From the NCBI GenBank assembly GCA_963693365.1, contig CAVNZM010000006.1:310001-374000 (forward strand): a stretch of DNA of 64,000 nt, written 5' to 3'. Positions within the stretch are counted from its first letter, which is position 1, and the number at the start of each line of letters is the position of its first letter. The position numbers and the translations under genes were made by a program. Below the pieces are notes generated by a model that was given only the letters and a program-made list of their open reading frames with translations, ran no database searches and had not been told where the DNA came from. This DNA is from Amoebidium appalachense. Taxonomy: Eukaryota; Ichthyosporea. Below are positions 1 through 9,616 of the stretch, one piece after another.

Positions 1-43
1 GGGGGGGGGTGGGGGTGGGGGAGATGGGGGTGTAGTGGGGGGG

Positions 44-175
44 GGATTAGAGTGTGTCACAGAATACCAAATATCTGTCCATGACAAATCACACAATGCC
101 GAGTGCACCACACAAGAGTATTGCATCTAAAGCAGACCCCATCCATAAAATGGCCCCAAGTCATCAAAAGTACAC
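44..175 (+). repeat. Degenerate copy of the interspersed repeat (SINE-like)
   Basis: After a G-rich tract the sequence follows, with much divergence, the order of short motifs seen in the better copies at 57452 and 56686: a 'ttagagtgtg' head, a spaced middle section, then 'gcagaccccatcc' and 'ggccccaagtcat'. It lies in the last visible intron of the CDK gene. Similarity was judged by eye. Confidence 0.35.
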
Positions 176-359
176 GAGTGTGGAAGGGGGAGAGAGGGGG
201 GGGTGGGGGGTCAGTATGGGATTGCGGTAGTTCCTAGTACACGGATGAAGACACACAAGGCACACACACAGACAGACAAAGGGTAAACACGTGTCAGCAT
301 GCCCAGGCACCCCTTGGTGCGTCGACCAATCACATGATGACTTTAAGGGTTTAACTCAC

Positions 360-1963
360 AGCCAGAAGGTCGATAGCCAATGGGGACATAGCAGGCAGCA
401 GACGGTCCAATGGCTGGGGGCTGTGGCTGGGGAAGTTGGGGTTGTAGTCGGGTAGCCGCACCACATCCGGCCATGAGGCCTGCGTGGGTGTGCCCAGCAC
501 CCTGCATTGTATAGCCATACATGGTTAGTGGGTGGGTGTGGGGATTGGTGGATGTAATGTAGGATATATGGTTAGTGGTTGGTTGTGGGGATTGGTGCAT
601 GTGTGCACTAGGCGGCGGGTCACAGTCCTTCACAAGGGCATCCGTGCATGCAGGAGGGCCCGCCGGCGATCCCCCATCACTGACAACTCAAGGTATGTTC
701 ACACACACACACAGGTGCGCGTGAACACACGTACATGCATCACACAGGCACACCAACACACGAGCACAATGAAAACACCTACGTGTACATAACATACATG
801 CACACCACAGGCACACGGGTACACACACAACCATCTGCCACACACGGGCGGAACGGGCAATGCACACAAACCCACCCACCCACCCACCCACCCACAACCA
901 CCCACCCACCCATCAACCCCCCCACACCCACCTACCCACCTGAATATCTTGAACAGTTGGTCGATCTCGCTGTCGCCAGCAAACAGTGGCCTCCGTGTGG
1001 CCACCTCGGCAAAGATGCAGCCCACACTCCACATGTCCACAGGCGTCGAGTATCTGTACCAAAGGGGGAGGGGGGGGGGAGGGGTGTGTGGGGAGGGAGG
1101 GGGTCACCGGTCAGGATGAGAGGAAAGCAGTGGTTGTGCAAATTGGGCAACTCGATTGCTTGGAAAGGTTCAGGAATCAGGCACATTGCAGGGAGGGAGG
1201 GGCGGAGGGGGGGGTAAACGGGGAGGGGGTGGGGGGGGGGGGGGGGGGGGGGGTGGGGAGGGGGGTCATGGACGTAGTGTTGGCTACATAAGCACATGCA
1301 CATCACTGAATAAGTGCTCCACAGTGTGTGCATATGCGCCACATGCGCACGTGCACATGCCATCACACACACCTCTGGCAGCCCAGCAGAATCTCCGGTG
1401 CGCGATACCACAGAGTCACCACCTCATGGGTGTAGATGGGCAGGGGGGTGGACAGTGCACGAGACAGCCCAAAATCGGCAAGCTTGACCGTGCCATTCTC
1501 CCCTGGGGGATGGTGTGAGAACATGGGGCAGGGTGCTGTGCATGGGGTGTAATTGCTTATATAGTCATATACAAAGTGTGGTGTGTTATGTACTTGTATG
1601 CAAAGGGTGGTGTCTATGTGCTTATAAGCACACACACACATGTACACTGAGTCGCATCTAATATTAGGTACAAAATTGGTATTGAATGTTGTGTCCATGT
1701 ACAAACAGTGCCGTAGTATGCCGTCGGGGGCAGAGCACCATTCAACGGCGATTGTGGTGGGCCCCCGGCAGAGGATAGAGAGAGCCCACACACCCCTAAT
1801 GTTTGTTCTGTGCTAGCACCACACAACACATAACTACGGAGCATGTCAGAAACCCATGCGCATACACATCCACATGCATCACCCGTGTATGCATACACAT
1901 ACACATTCAACACAGATGTACACACGTACATGTGCATACACATAAGGCACACAGGCACACGTG

Positions 1964-2016
<53 letters not shown>

Positions 2017-2116
2017 CGCATACCAATCAGCAGGTTCTGGGGCTTGAGGTCACGGTGCAGCATGCGCCGGGCATGCATGTACTGGAGACCACTGAGGATT
2101 TGCCACATGATGCTCT

Positions 2117-2170
<54 letters not shown>

Positions 2171-2426
2171 CTAAAAAGTTGGAGGAGGAGGTGGCAGCGA
2201 TGAATGTGGTGGTTGGGTGGGGGAGGTGGGGGGTAGGGGAGGGGGGATTTAGAGTGTGATAAAGAGTACGAAGTACACACTCATAACGGACAACACAACA
2301 GAGTATGCAAAGCACACATCAAGGATATGCAAAATAACCAGAGCTCATCCTCAGCGGCGGAGGGTGGGGACGGGAGAGGGAGGGAGGGAGGGAGGGAGGG
2401 AGGGAGGGAGGGAGGGAGGGAGGGAG

Positions 2427-2468
<42 letters not shown>

Positions 2469-3708
2469 ATTACCCCATGGCCTACACGGATGCACTATGA
2501 TTGCCTTACAAGCCCATCACATGCAGACGGCACACACGAGCGTACCACCACACACCCGATGGCCATGCACACGTAGCACACACAGACCTACAAACTCCCC
2601 CACATCCACACACCTAACAAGTGTTTTCCGTATCTATTGGAAATTGCACCTCTCCCTGCGCTCTAGCAATCGACCTCCGGGGGATAAAATAGAAAAAGAA
2701 AAGAAAAGAAAAAACTTATTCTGCACTTCCACGCACACCTCTACCTCCCTCGTCCACACCTATTCAAAGGCCACCACCCCTTTTTCCGCGCTTCTGCCCC
2801 TCCCCCCTCCTCCCACCCCGACCCCCTTCCCCTTCACCCTTTCCTCCCTCCCTCCCCCCCCCCCCCCCCCCGCCCCTCCCTCTCCCCTATCCCCCCCCCC
2901 CCCCCCCCCCGCCCCTCCCTCTCCCCCCCCTACTCCCCCCCCCCCCCCCCCCCCCCCCCCTTCTTTTTTTCCCCCCTCCATCTCCTCACCATGACATGCA
3001 GTGGGGTGAGGCCCTCAGGAGGGCACGTATCGATATACTTCTTGAGGTCCTGGTCGAGATACTCGAACACTAAAAATAGCTTGCGCTCGTGGTGGATCAC
3101 ATCCAGCAGCCTGCGTGCCCAGTACCGTTACACATGCACCATTGGGGAAGTGGTGGTGGTGGTGGTGGTGGTGGTGGTGGGGGGGGGGGGGGGGGGGGGG
3201 GGGGGGAGGAAGGGGAGGATCATATGTGTTGGTAGTGTAAGGGCATTGTGTGCGCACGTGCTAGAATGTACTAGAACTGGTGGCATACATACTCCACAAT
3301 TGGGCTTTAGTGAGACTCAGAGCACGCCAACAAAAACTGCCCCGATTTATCCGTGTTTACGACAACTGCTAAAAGAGAGATTTGAAAAGATATCGCTGCC
3401 AGGTGTCCCGAGACAGATAAACATAAAGTTGGGGGGGCTGGCCCCCTTCCCCATCCTCCCTCCCCTCCCCCCCCCCCCCCCCCCCCCCCGCCCCCCCCCC
3501 GGGCATTAAAAAAAAGAAAAGAAAACTAGGGGAAAAAAATTGAAGACCTTACAAACACGTTCGTATATACACGTCTTATGTATATCAGTACACACACACA
3601 GCCCATACATGCCCACGACATGTCCGACACCACCGGTAAGCACACACATACACACCCACCCACCCACCCACCCACCCACCCACCCCCCCCCACACACACA
3701 CGCGCGCG

Positions 3709-3747
<39 letters not shown>

Positions 3748-4114
3748 TTGACGATATTTGCGTGGCGCAACTCCACCAGTGTGGAGACCTCTCTGAGGGC
3801 GGTGGTGGGAACCCCCTCCCCAGCATCCTCAAGGGCCATCCTCTTCAAAGCCACCAGCTGACCTGTGTGAACATTGCGGGCCTGTGTGCACACACACGGT
3901 CAGGGCAGGTAGAGAGGCGGCGAGGATTGTTCAAAAAGTTCAACCGCACAAGTCGCAAAATTCTCCAAGTCTTCTTGTCCCATGTCGTGCACAATATCGC
4001 TCTCTCTCTCGGAAACCAGCCCCAAAAGGCACAAACGCACAACCACACAAGGGTGTGCACGCTCGCGTACATATAAACACACGACATAACACACACACAC
4101 ACACAAATGCGCGT

Positions 4115-4154
<40 letters not shown>

Positions 4155-4675
4155 GGAAAAAAGGCACGCACATAAACACGCACACGCCCACACACGCACG
4201 CTTGCAAACATGAACACACACACAAAAAAAAAAACACACACAAGCACCTAAACACACCGTTACAAAACACTTAAAAAAACACACACACACACACACACAA
4301 AAGGAGAGACACAAAAATCTCACAACAGCCATACACAATACACAAACAAACAAAAAAAGTGCTCTCACACAGCACAAAGATGCACCAAACACACAAACAC
4401 ACGAAAACCACACACCTACCGACACACACAAAAACCCATCCAACTCCATACCACTCCACATAAACACAAGTGCACAAAGCGCATAAAACACGCCACGTGA
4501 GCACGTGCACGCCACACACGTGCATCCCACACACCTTGTAGACCACCCCGTACGTGCCCTGGCCTATCTTCTGCAGCTTCTGCAGGTCGTGGTATGCTAG
4601 GGGCTCCCGGGGGCCCTGGGGCGGGCTGGGCACGGTCTGTGGGTAGAACACGTGGGCTGCCATGGCTGCGGGCAC
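360..4675 (-). CDS. CDK1-like cyclin-dependent kinase, 3' end missing (7 exons visible)
   Basis: Serine/threonine kinase of the cell-cycle CDK family, expected to act with a cyclin. Exons: 4535-4675, 3748-3881, 2990-3110, 2024-2114, 1373-1502, 940-1053, 360-501. Their lengths join in frame to 291 residues. Visible landmarks: glycine loop [12 protein letters not shown] (36-47) with the inhibitory Thr/Tyr pair at 41/42, catalytic Lys60, cyclin-binding helix PTTALRE (72-78, PSTAIRE in canonical CDK1), HRDLKPQN (152-159), DFG (172-174), T-loop [14 protein letters not shown] with activating Thr187, [13 protein letters not shown] and then [13 protein letters not shown]. The N-terminus carries about 30 extra residues before the kinase fold; a second Met is at residue 5. 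The exon ending at 360 is followed by a good donor (GTGAGT); the last C-lobe exon is not in the window. Without splicing, a stop follows within three codons. The PTTALRE helix also resembles plant CDKB, so the subfamily is less sure than the family. Confidence 0.93.
1960..2170. repeat. (CA)n and (GT)n tracts flanking CDK exon 4
   Basis: (CA)n at about 1968-2014 lies a few bases downstream of the exon 4 donor and (GT)n at about 2119-2168 lies just upstream of its acceptor (gene orientation is minus), so a 91-bp exon sits between two microsatellites. Confidence 0.9.
2243..2466 (+). repeat. SINE-like fragment followed by (GGGA)n and (GA)n
   Basis: Bases 2243-2352 resemble the interspersed repeat ('gagtacgaagtacacac', 'agagctcatcctcag'). 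They run into a (GGGA) tract (about 2380-2428) and a (GA) tract (2430-2467). All of it is inside a CDK intron. Confidence 0.6.
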
Positions 4676-5958
4676 ACAGTGAGTAAACGTGTTCGGTAGT
4701 GTTTGCGTTGCACGATGTGATTCTGGAAGAACTGGTGGCTGGACGTGGTAGCAAGGATGCGAGGGGGGCTCATAGTGAGCGGTGTTGAAACTCTGACATC
4801 AGCTAATGAGGGTTGCTTTCTCGGAGCGAATAAGGATTTCGGAAGTCCACGGCACAAACACATCTGCCATGCAAAAACACATGGGAACACGTACCGGTGA
4901 TGTTATAGGCTTATACGCGTCGGAATAGTAGCAGACCGAGACTTGGTTCAGTGCTTTGGATGGGCATACACTGAAGAAAAGCACAGGCCACACACAAGGG
5001 TTGTGTTTGTGCTTCTTTTTCTTTGCTTTGGTTTGGTGCGTGCCCTAACAAGGAATGACGGCTGAAACTAGAAGGAACAGACGCAGCGAGCTAATACGTA
5101 GTCCCACGTTTACAGGCAACACTATGAGTAATAGAAACACGGTTTTGCTTTTATAATGCCTGTGCAAGTGGTCGCACACTGTGCAACTTGCGCGAAACGC
5201 TAAAGTTTGTGACACACACGGCCATTTGTTTGGTCAAAACAACACGACTAAACATGCACGTAGATGATTGGCTTCTTCCCAGCTTACACCTGTGTTTTGA
5301 TTGGCTGCATTACACATTCTTTGTACATTTATGGCGATTTTGGCGCGAAAATTTGGGCGGTCCAATCAGAAGCTGGCCTGGCATCTGGATCTGGGTTGCA
5401 CCAGCATAAGATGGCATAAGATAACCCTAGACATTGTATTGGTGTACCTCTGTGTACACTTGTTATAGCAATTATAACAGCTATTACTTTGTCTCTACAC
5501 AAAACAAGTGCTAGCCTTTGCATATAACGCCCGGCTTACAGGCTTATGAGCGCCCCCGCTGATCGATGATATGTTGAGGTTCATTCCCGTGTAACGTGCT
5601 TTTTTCCCACAGCCTACAGCACAACAAATGATAGCGACAGACTGAATTCGCGAGCCACAGTCCACGGCCCACAATTGCAACTTCAAGTCCCATGGCCCAC
5701 GTGTGCTGCCCAAAAAAAAGCCACAGTGTACACACGTGTTTAAGTAATCGCATTGTCAATGTTACGCCATAATGATATAGGGCACGCCATAGACGAAAAT
5801 GTGTGTTGACCTGATCTCGGCATCGGATTACGAGAACATAACCTCATCCCAAAAGCCCACTTTCATATACTTGCTGGAAGCTCAATAACAAGCCGTATGT
5901 ACGCGCAGCTTCGATCATACGCGTGTTTTACCCGAGTGTCCCTCTTGCCATTGCCAGC
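4676..5958. promoter_or_regulatory. Divergent promoter region between the CDK and DUF1294 genes
   Basis: About 1.3 kb without a convincing gene. It is less repetitive than the flanking DNA. The segment 5267-5366 holds a palindromic E2F-type site (TTTTGGCGCGAAAA, 5338-5351) and CCAAT boxes at 5362-5366 (direct) and 5300-5304 and 5267-5271 (as ATTGG). In animals this combination is typical of G1/S and G2/M genes, including CDK1. The site is about 660 bp upstream of the CDK start and about 610 bp upstream of the DUF1294 start, so it could serve either. Confidence 0.55.
5338..5351. promoter_or_regulatory. E2F/DP-type binding site
   Basis: TTTTGGCGCGAAAA is a perfect match to the palindromic E2F consensus TTTSGCGCSAAA. 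A CCAAT box follows 10 bp downstream at 5362. Confidence 0.6.
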
Positions 5959-6336
5959 ATGGCGACTTACCGGTACCCCAGCTACAGTGCACGCTATCTC
6001 TTTGTGGCCGTGTGCGTGGGTCTGGCTGCGGCCACCTGGCTGGCCCAGCACCTGGTCTACCTGCCCGGGGTTGTAGCATGGTGGGTGGTGGCCTCCATCG
6101 CCACCCTTTCACTGTGTGCACTCGACAAGCTGCTTGCGGTCACCACTGAAAGGGGCACAGTGGGCCGTGTGCCTGAACGCCTTCTTCTGCGCCTGGCTTG
6201 GGCGGGAGGTTTTGCGGGGCTGCTTGCGGGGGTTGCGTTGACCAGGCACAAGACCACTAAGGGAAGGTTCTGGGCCGTGCCAGTGGCTGCGGCAGTGCTG
6301 CACGCGGGAGCTGCCGTGTACTTGGAGTGGCTGTAG
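5959..6336 (+). CDS. DUF1294 family small membrane protein
   Basis: Intronless 125-codon frame if read from the ATG at 5959 (MATYRYPSYSARY); an in-frame ATG at 5923 would add 12 residues. The protein has about three to four hydrophobic segments. It shows the DUF1294 signature: ALDK in the first half, RVPE about 20 residues later, then a glycine-rich segment (GGFAGLLAG) and RHKTTKGRFW. DUF1294 proteins are widespread in bacteria and patchy in eukaryotes; no molecular function is established. In this window it is the only intact gene without introns, which fits transfer from bacteria or retroposition, but composition is not obviously foreign. The gene is divergent from the CDK. Confidence 0.82.
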   Translation: MATYRYPSYSARYLFVAVCVGLAAATWLAQHLVYLPGVVAWWVVASIATLSLCALDKLLAVTTERGTVGRVPERLLLRLAWAGGFAGLLAGVALTRHKTTKGRFWAVPVAAAVLHAGAAVYLEWL

Positions 6337-6468
6337 TGTGTGCAGATGGCTTTTCACAGTGCTCACAGAGTGTGCTTTGAAGCTCTGACCGAGGACCTAG
6401 ACTGTTTTACTGGCCTGCAGTGGGGAGCACAGGCGGCCGTTCTTGATTGAAATTGTGCCCTCAGATGG

Positions 6469-6678
6469 GTAGGCATGATGTTGAGACACACGAGGTATGT
6501 AGGCATGATATTGAGACACACGAGGTATGTAGGCATGATATTAAGACACACGAGAAATGTAGGCATGATATTGAAACAGACGAGAAATGTAGGCATGATA
6601 TTGAGACACACGAGAGATGTAGGCATGATATTGAGACACACGAGAGATGCACGCAAGATGTTGAGATACACGAGGTAT
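6469..6678. repeat. 30-bp tandem repeat, seven units
   Basis: Units begin at 6469, 6499, 6529, 6559, 6589, 6619 and 6649 with the core gtaggcatgatattgagaca. The last unit is diverged. Because 30 is divisible by 3 both strands stay open, giving spurious ORFs. It lies about 130 bp downstream of the DUF1294 stop. Confidence 0.95.
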
Positions 6679-6985
6679 GGATCGGAGGGCGAATACTCTC
6701 CCGTCAATGTGGCACACTTCTTTCTGCTGGTGCCCCAACAACTTTGATTCATAATCGTTTTTTGACGGCTCTGCAAATTCGTTGATTTCACTGATGATAT
6801 TCGAATGTGTTCAAAACAAAAGTGGTGCTATACTGTTTCCTTGTTTCCTACACCGTTATACTAACATCTCACTACTGCTTTGTCTGCAAAGCAGATCGTG
6901 TATGCTGCCACTGGTGGTCCGCCCTTTTTATTTGCCGGCAGTTTGGGCACTCCGAACATCGCGCATCGCGGTGTGCTTTGCTGAA

Positions 6986-6994
6986 CTTCTAGGC
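6986..6994. other. Target site duplication, left copy
   Basis: cttctaggc directly abuts the left terminal inverted repeat and is repeated exactly at 9608-9616 beside the right one. Confidence 0.9.
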
Positions 6995-7091
6995 CACGGC
7001 CATCTAGAGACTCAGGCCGTCCGTCAGTGACGTAATCGGAATTTTCTCATTAGCTTGCGCAAGATTTGAGTCTAGCGGAAGGTACGGTCTA

Positions 7092-7108
7092 TTTTTTGGC
7101 GGGAAAAA
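7092..7108 (+). promoter_or_regulatory. E2F-type site inside the transposon
   Basis: Contains TTTGGCGGGAAA, a textbook E2F site, about 330 bp upstream of the THAP start codon. An ATTGG (CCAAT) box lies at about 7203-7207. Confidence 0.5.
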
Positions 7109-7438
7109 CTATCCCCTTAGATTTATCCGGCTATGGCAACAACGTGATTACGGAAGGGAGTAAAATTATTTAAATTCTCAAATAGACGATTCCAGGCATC
7201 TGATTGGATCTATAAACGAAACAGCCGATTACAGAGGGGCGGTCAATCGCCGGTCTGTGTGGCCTGCGCCGTTGCAGTTCACGGCAACGGGGAGCAGGTG
7301 AGGGCGGCGTGTTGACGGGACAGTATCATCGAATACAGCCCAGCATTACATTTCACACGTGGTGGGCTTAAGGCCCACCTCGCCCGCTCTTTGCAATACT
7401 TCTTTCGGCTTTTCATTTTCTTCCTTACCAACCCAAAG

Positions 7439-8230
7439 ATGGGCAGCCCATGTTTTGTGTACAACTGCAAGAGTAACTATGCTAGCGAAGTCCGCAAGAA
7501 TAGGGGCAAGGAGAACATAGACCCACAGGGAAAGATAAACCCTAAGGGAACTGTTTCTACCTTTAGGTTTCCAAATCCCGATAAGGAGCCTGAGTTATGG
7601 GAGCTGTGGTATAACAACTGCAGCAAAGCAGGGACCACCTGGGATGGTGTTGAACACTTCAAACAAATTTACAAAGACGGTAGGCCTTACGTTTGCGTTA
7701 AGCATTTCCTTCATGAAGACTACCTCCCAATAGGTGCTACAAATGACAGACACCCGCAGCCCGTTAAGCAAGTTACGTTCGCAAGGGACCCAAAGTCCTA
7801 CCCTGCCATCGCCCCCTGCATCTTTTGTGACCCACATGACCCCGCAAAAACCATTGTTCTCCCGGCGACAAAATTGGTGATTCGTACTGCAGCATTCAAA
7901 AGAGAAGCGCGGAGGGAAGAGGAGGAAACGGCAGAGCGCAAGAAAGCGGAGGAAGAGGAGAAGCAACGGGTTCGGGAGGAGAATGAAGAGCGCAAGTTGG
8001 CTGCACAACAAAAGCGCTTGCGCGAGTTAAATGAGCGGGAAGCAGCAGAGCGCACCAAGCAAGCTGCACTTGAGCAGGAAAGAGCACGCGAGCTTGCGGA
8101 CCACATTAAGCTACCGGACCCTGTCTTTATTGATCGTGTTTGCCAAATCGTCCAGTACCACCCGGGCTGGTCGGCCCACAGGACCCCTGCCGGCGTTGTT
8201 TTGTCTTGTTCAACACACACCCACGTCTAG
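7439..8230 (+). CDS. THAP-type zinc finger protein with coiled coil (transposon-borne)
   Basis: Predicted DNA-binding protein. From the ATG at 7439 the N-terminus is MGSPCFVYNCKS, giving the C-x4-C pair at the very start as THAP domains require. FRFP, a conserved Trp region and CVKHF (C-x2-H) follow, completing C2CH spacing. Residues about 150-215 are a highly charged E/R/K-rich coiled coil, consistent with dimerisation. An upstream in-frame ATG at 7391 would push the finger inward and is less likely. The frame stops at 8228-8230, but an acceptor at 8260-8262 opens a segment continuing to a good donor (GTAAGT) at 8461, so the true gene may be spliced. No transposase catalytic domain is seen. 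It could be the DNA-binding subunit of the element or a captured host gene. Confidence 0.8.
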   Translation: MGSPCFVYNCKSNYASEVRKNRGKENIDPQGKINPKGTVSTFRFPNPDKEPELWELWYNNCSKAGTTWDGVEHFKQIYKDGRPYVCVKHFLHEDYLPIGATNDRHPQPVKQVTFARDPKSYPAIAPCIFCDPHDPAKTIVLPATKLVIRTAAFKREARREEEETAERKKAEEEEKQRVREENEERKLAAQQKRLRELNEREAAERTKQAALEQERARELADHIKLPDPVFIDRVCQIVQYHPGWSAHRTPAGVVLSCSTHTHV

Positions 8231-8247
8231 ATGGCCGTGATGCTTGA

Positions 8248-8460
8248 ACTGACACGTGCCAGTCGGCAACGATTAGTAATGTGACACTCAACAACTTCGT
8301 AAAGAACGAAAACTACAGACTGCGGTTGGAGGCGCTGCTGAAACAGAAAAAGAAAGCGGAAAAGGAGGGGAAAGGCGGGAAACCAACAAACCAAACCGGC
8401 CACCCCAAACCTGCACAGTTAGATCAGATGGTACGTAAGGAGGACGTTATCATGCACAGG
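8248..8460 (+). CDS. Possible downstream exon of the THAP gene
   Basis: Open from 8248 with a plausible acceptor (cgtgccag, exon from 8263) and a strong donor AGG|GTAAGT. It encodes a Lys-rich stretch (NENYRLRLEALLKQKKKAEK) compatible with extending the coiled coil. I could not find a good phase-matched donor in the first frame, so the join is not proven. Confidence 0.4.
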
Positions 8461-8926
8461 GTAAGTTGAACGTGTGATGAATGTATATAGTTCAGTGCTA
8501 GCAAATATACGAACTTTCCTACATCAGCTCTATTGTTTCCTCAATAGCAAACTGTCAATAGCCACGGTCAATAGCCACAGTCATATGGCAGTGTGTTGTG
8601 AATAGGGATAGATCTATAGTTTGCAGACTTAGTAGTTCGAAGTATAGGGGTTCTTGTGTTAGCAACACCCACACAACTCAGTGTACTCAAGCCAAGCACA
8701 CACTTACGCCCACGCATACACACGCACACACACAGACACAGACACACACACACACACACACGTGAGCATGTGGTTATTAGGGCACAATGTACACGTAGGT
8801 AATATTACATACCATTTGCATAGATTCGGGCTACATTTTCTTTGCGTCTTCAATTTGGATTGAGAGAAAAGGAGTAAAACAAGTAGAGTATTTGGGTTTA
8901 GCAGCAGAAGTTGTACCTTTAGGTGG

Positions 8927-9310
8927 GTGCTTGACAACTCAAACGTTAACAACAGTAAACAACGGGTTGAACACGGGTTGATCGTAGCTTTGGGGAGAAT
9001 GGTACACGATGAACACCGATACGTTTGTAACCAAAGAGACTTCTTTTTACAACGGATAAAAGAAAAAAGAGTGCCTAAGATTCTACTTGCATCTAAAACG
9101 TGTTGCTCTGTGTCAACTGTCAGTAAGAGGCAGAAAGAAACAACGGAAGCACTCACAGAAAGCACTCACCACCGAATAGCTGCTGCATTCAGTAGCGATG
9201 AAGGTTGCAGACTGCGCAGCCTGGGCTCGGTTGTTATCCCCGCGTGCCTTGAACGCGCCGTTCTACAGCTCTTCGACCAAGTTATGCCTTTCTTAGTGTG
9301 CCAACGTTAA
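8927..9310 (+). CDS. Hypothetical open frame in the 3' part of the THAP element
   Basis: The frame is open for about 130 codons with no motif I recognise (Cys and His are scattered: CNQRDFF, CCSV, VCQR). It ends 267 bp before the right TIR. The only nearby ATG starts at MVHDEH (9000), so it may be a last exon of the THAP gene or a remnant of the element's second gene. A CA microsatellite (about 8705-8761) lies between it and the previous open segment. Confidence 0.3.
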   Translation: MLDNSNVNNSKQRVEHGLIVALGRMVHDEHRYVCNQRDFFLQRIKEKRVPKILLASKTCCSVSTVSKRQKETTEALTESTHHRIAAAFSSDEGCRLRSLGSVVIPACLERAVLQLFDQVMPFLVCQR

Positions 9311-9607
9311 CACAAAAAAAACGTGACGTTCCGTGTTACATATGTGTCCGCGAATAGCCCGTCGGGTCATCAACAGACCCGGATCTGACCCATATGTGGA
9401 TCTTCTACTATTAGTTATCAGTCTAGATGAACCAGAAGTTGACCCGAATCGTTAGCATCGGAACCACGTCGCGATTACATAATCGTCGCACGTAGGAAAA
9501 GTAGACCGTACCCCCCTGTGGAATGCAGAATAGCCTTTTTTGGTTCGGTCGTCATTATCCCGGGAATCTTGATGGCGACGGACGGCCTGAGTCTCTAGAT
9601 GGCCGTG

Positions 9608-9616
9608 CTTCTAGGC
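9608..9616. other. Target site duplication, right copy
   Basis: cttctaggc, identical to 6986-6994, immediately outside the right TIR. Confidence 0.9.

Larger units (their letters stand above)
6995..9607. mobile_element. 2.6-kb DNA transposon with THAP gene, perfect 31-bp TIRs
   Basis: Bases 6995-7025 (starting cacggccatctagagactca) are the exact reverse complement of 9577-9607. The 9-bp sequence cttctaggc flanks both ends, so the element is intact and probably recent. A 9-bp duplication is typical of Mutator-like elements (P and hAT elements usually make 8). Inside are a THAP-domain/coiled-coil reading frame (7439-8230) and two downstream open segments (about 8248-8463 and 8927-9310). No RNase-H-type transposase core was recognised, so it may be a non-autonomous element that carries a DNA-binding gene, or the catalytic part may be too diverged to see. 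Confidence 0.9.

Noticed and set aside
640-690. Extra CDK exon encoding [12 protein letters not shown]
   Set aside because: Does not match any CDK segment; the phase-correct continuation ([13 protein letters not shown]) is found at 360-501, so this lies in the intron.
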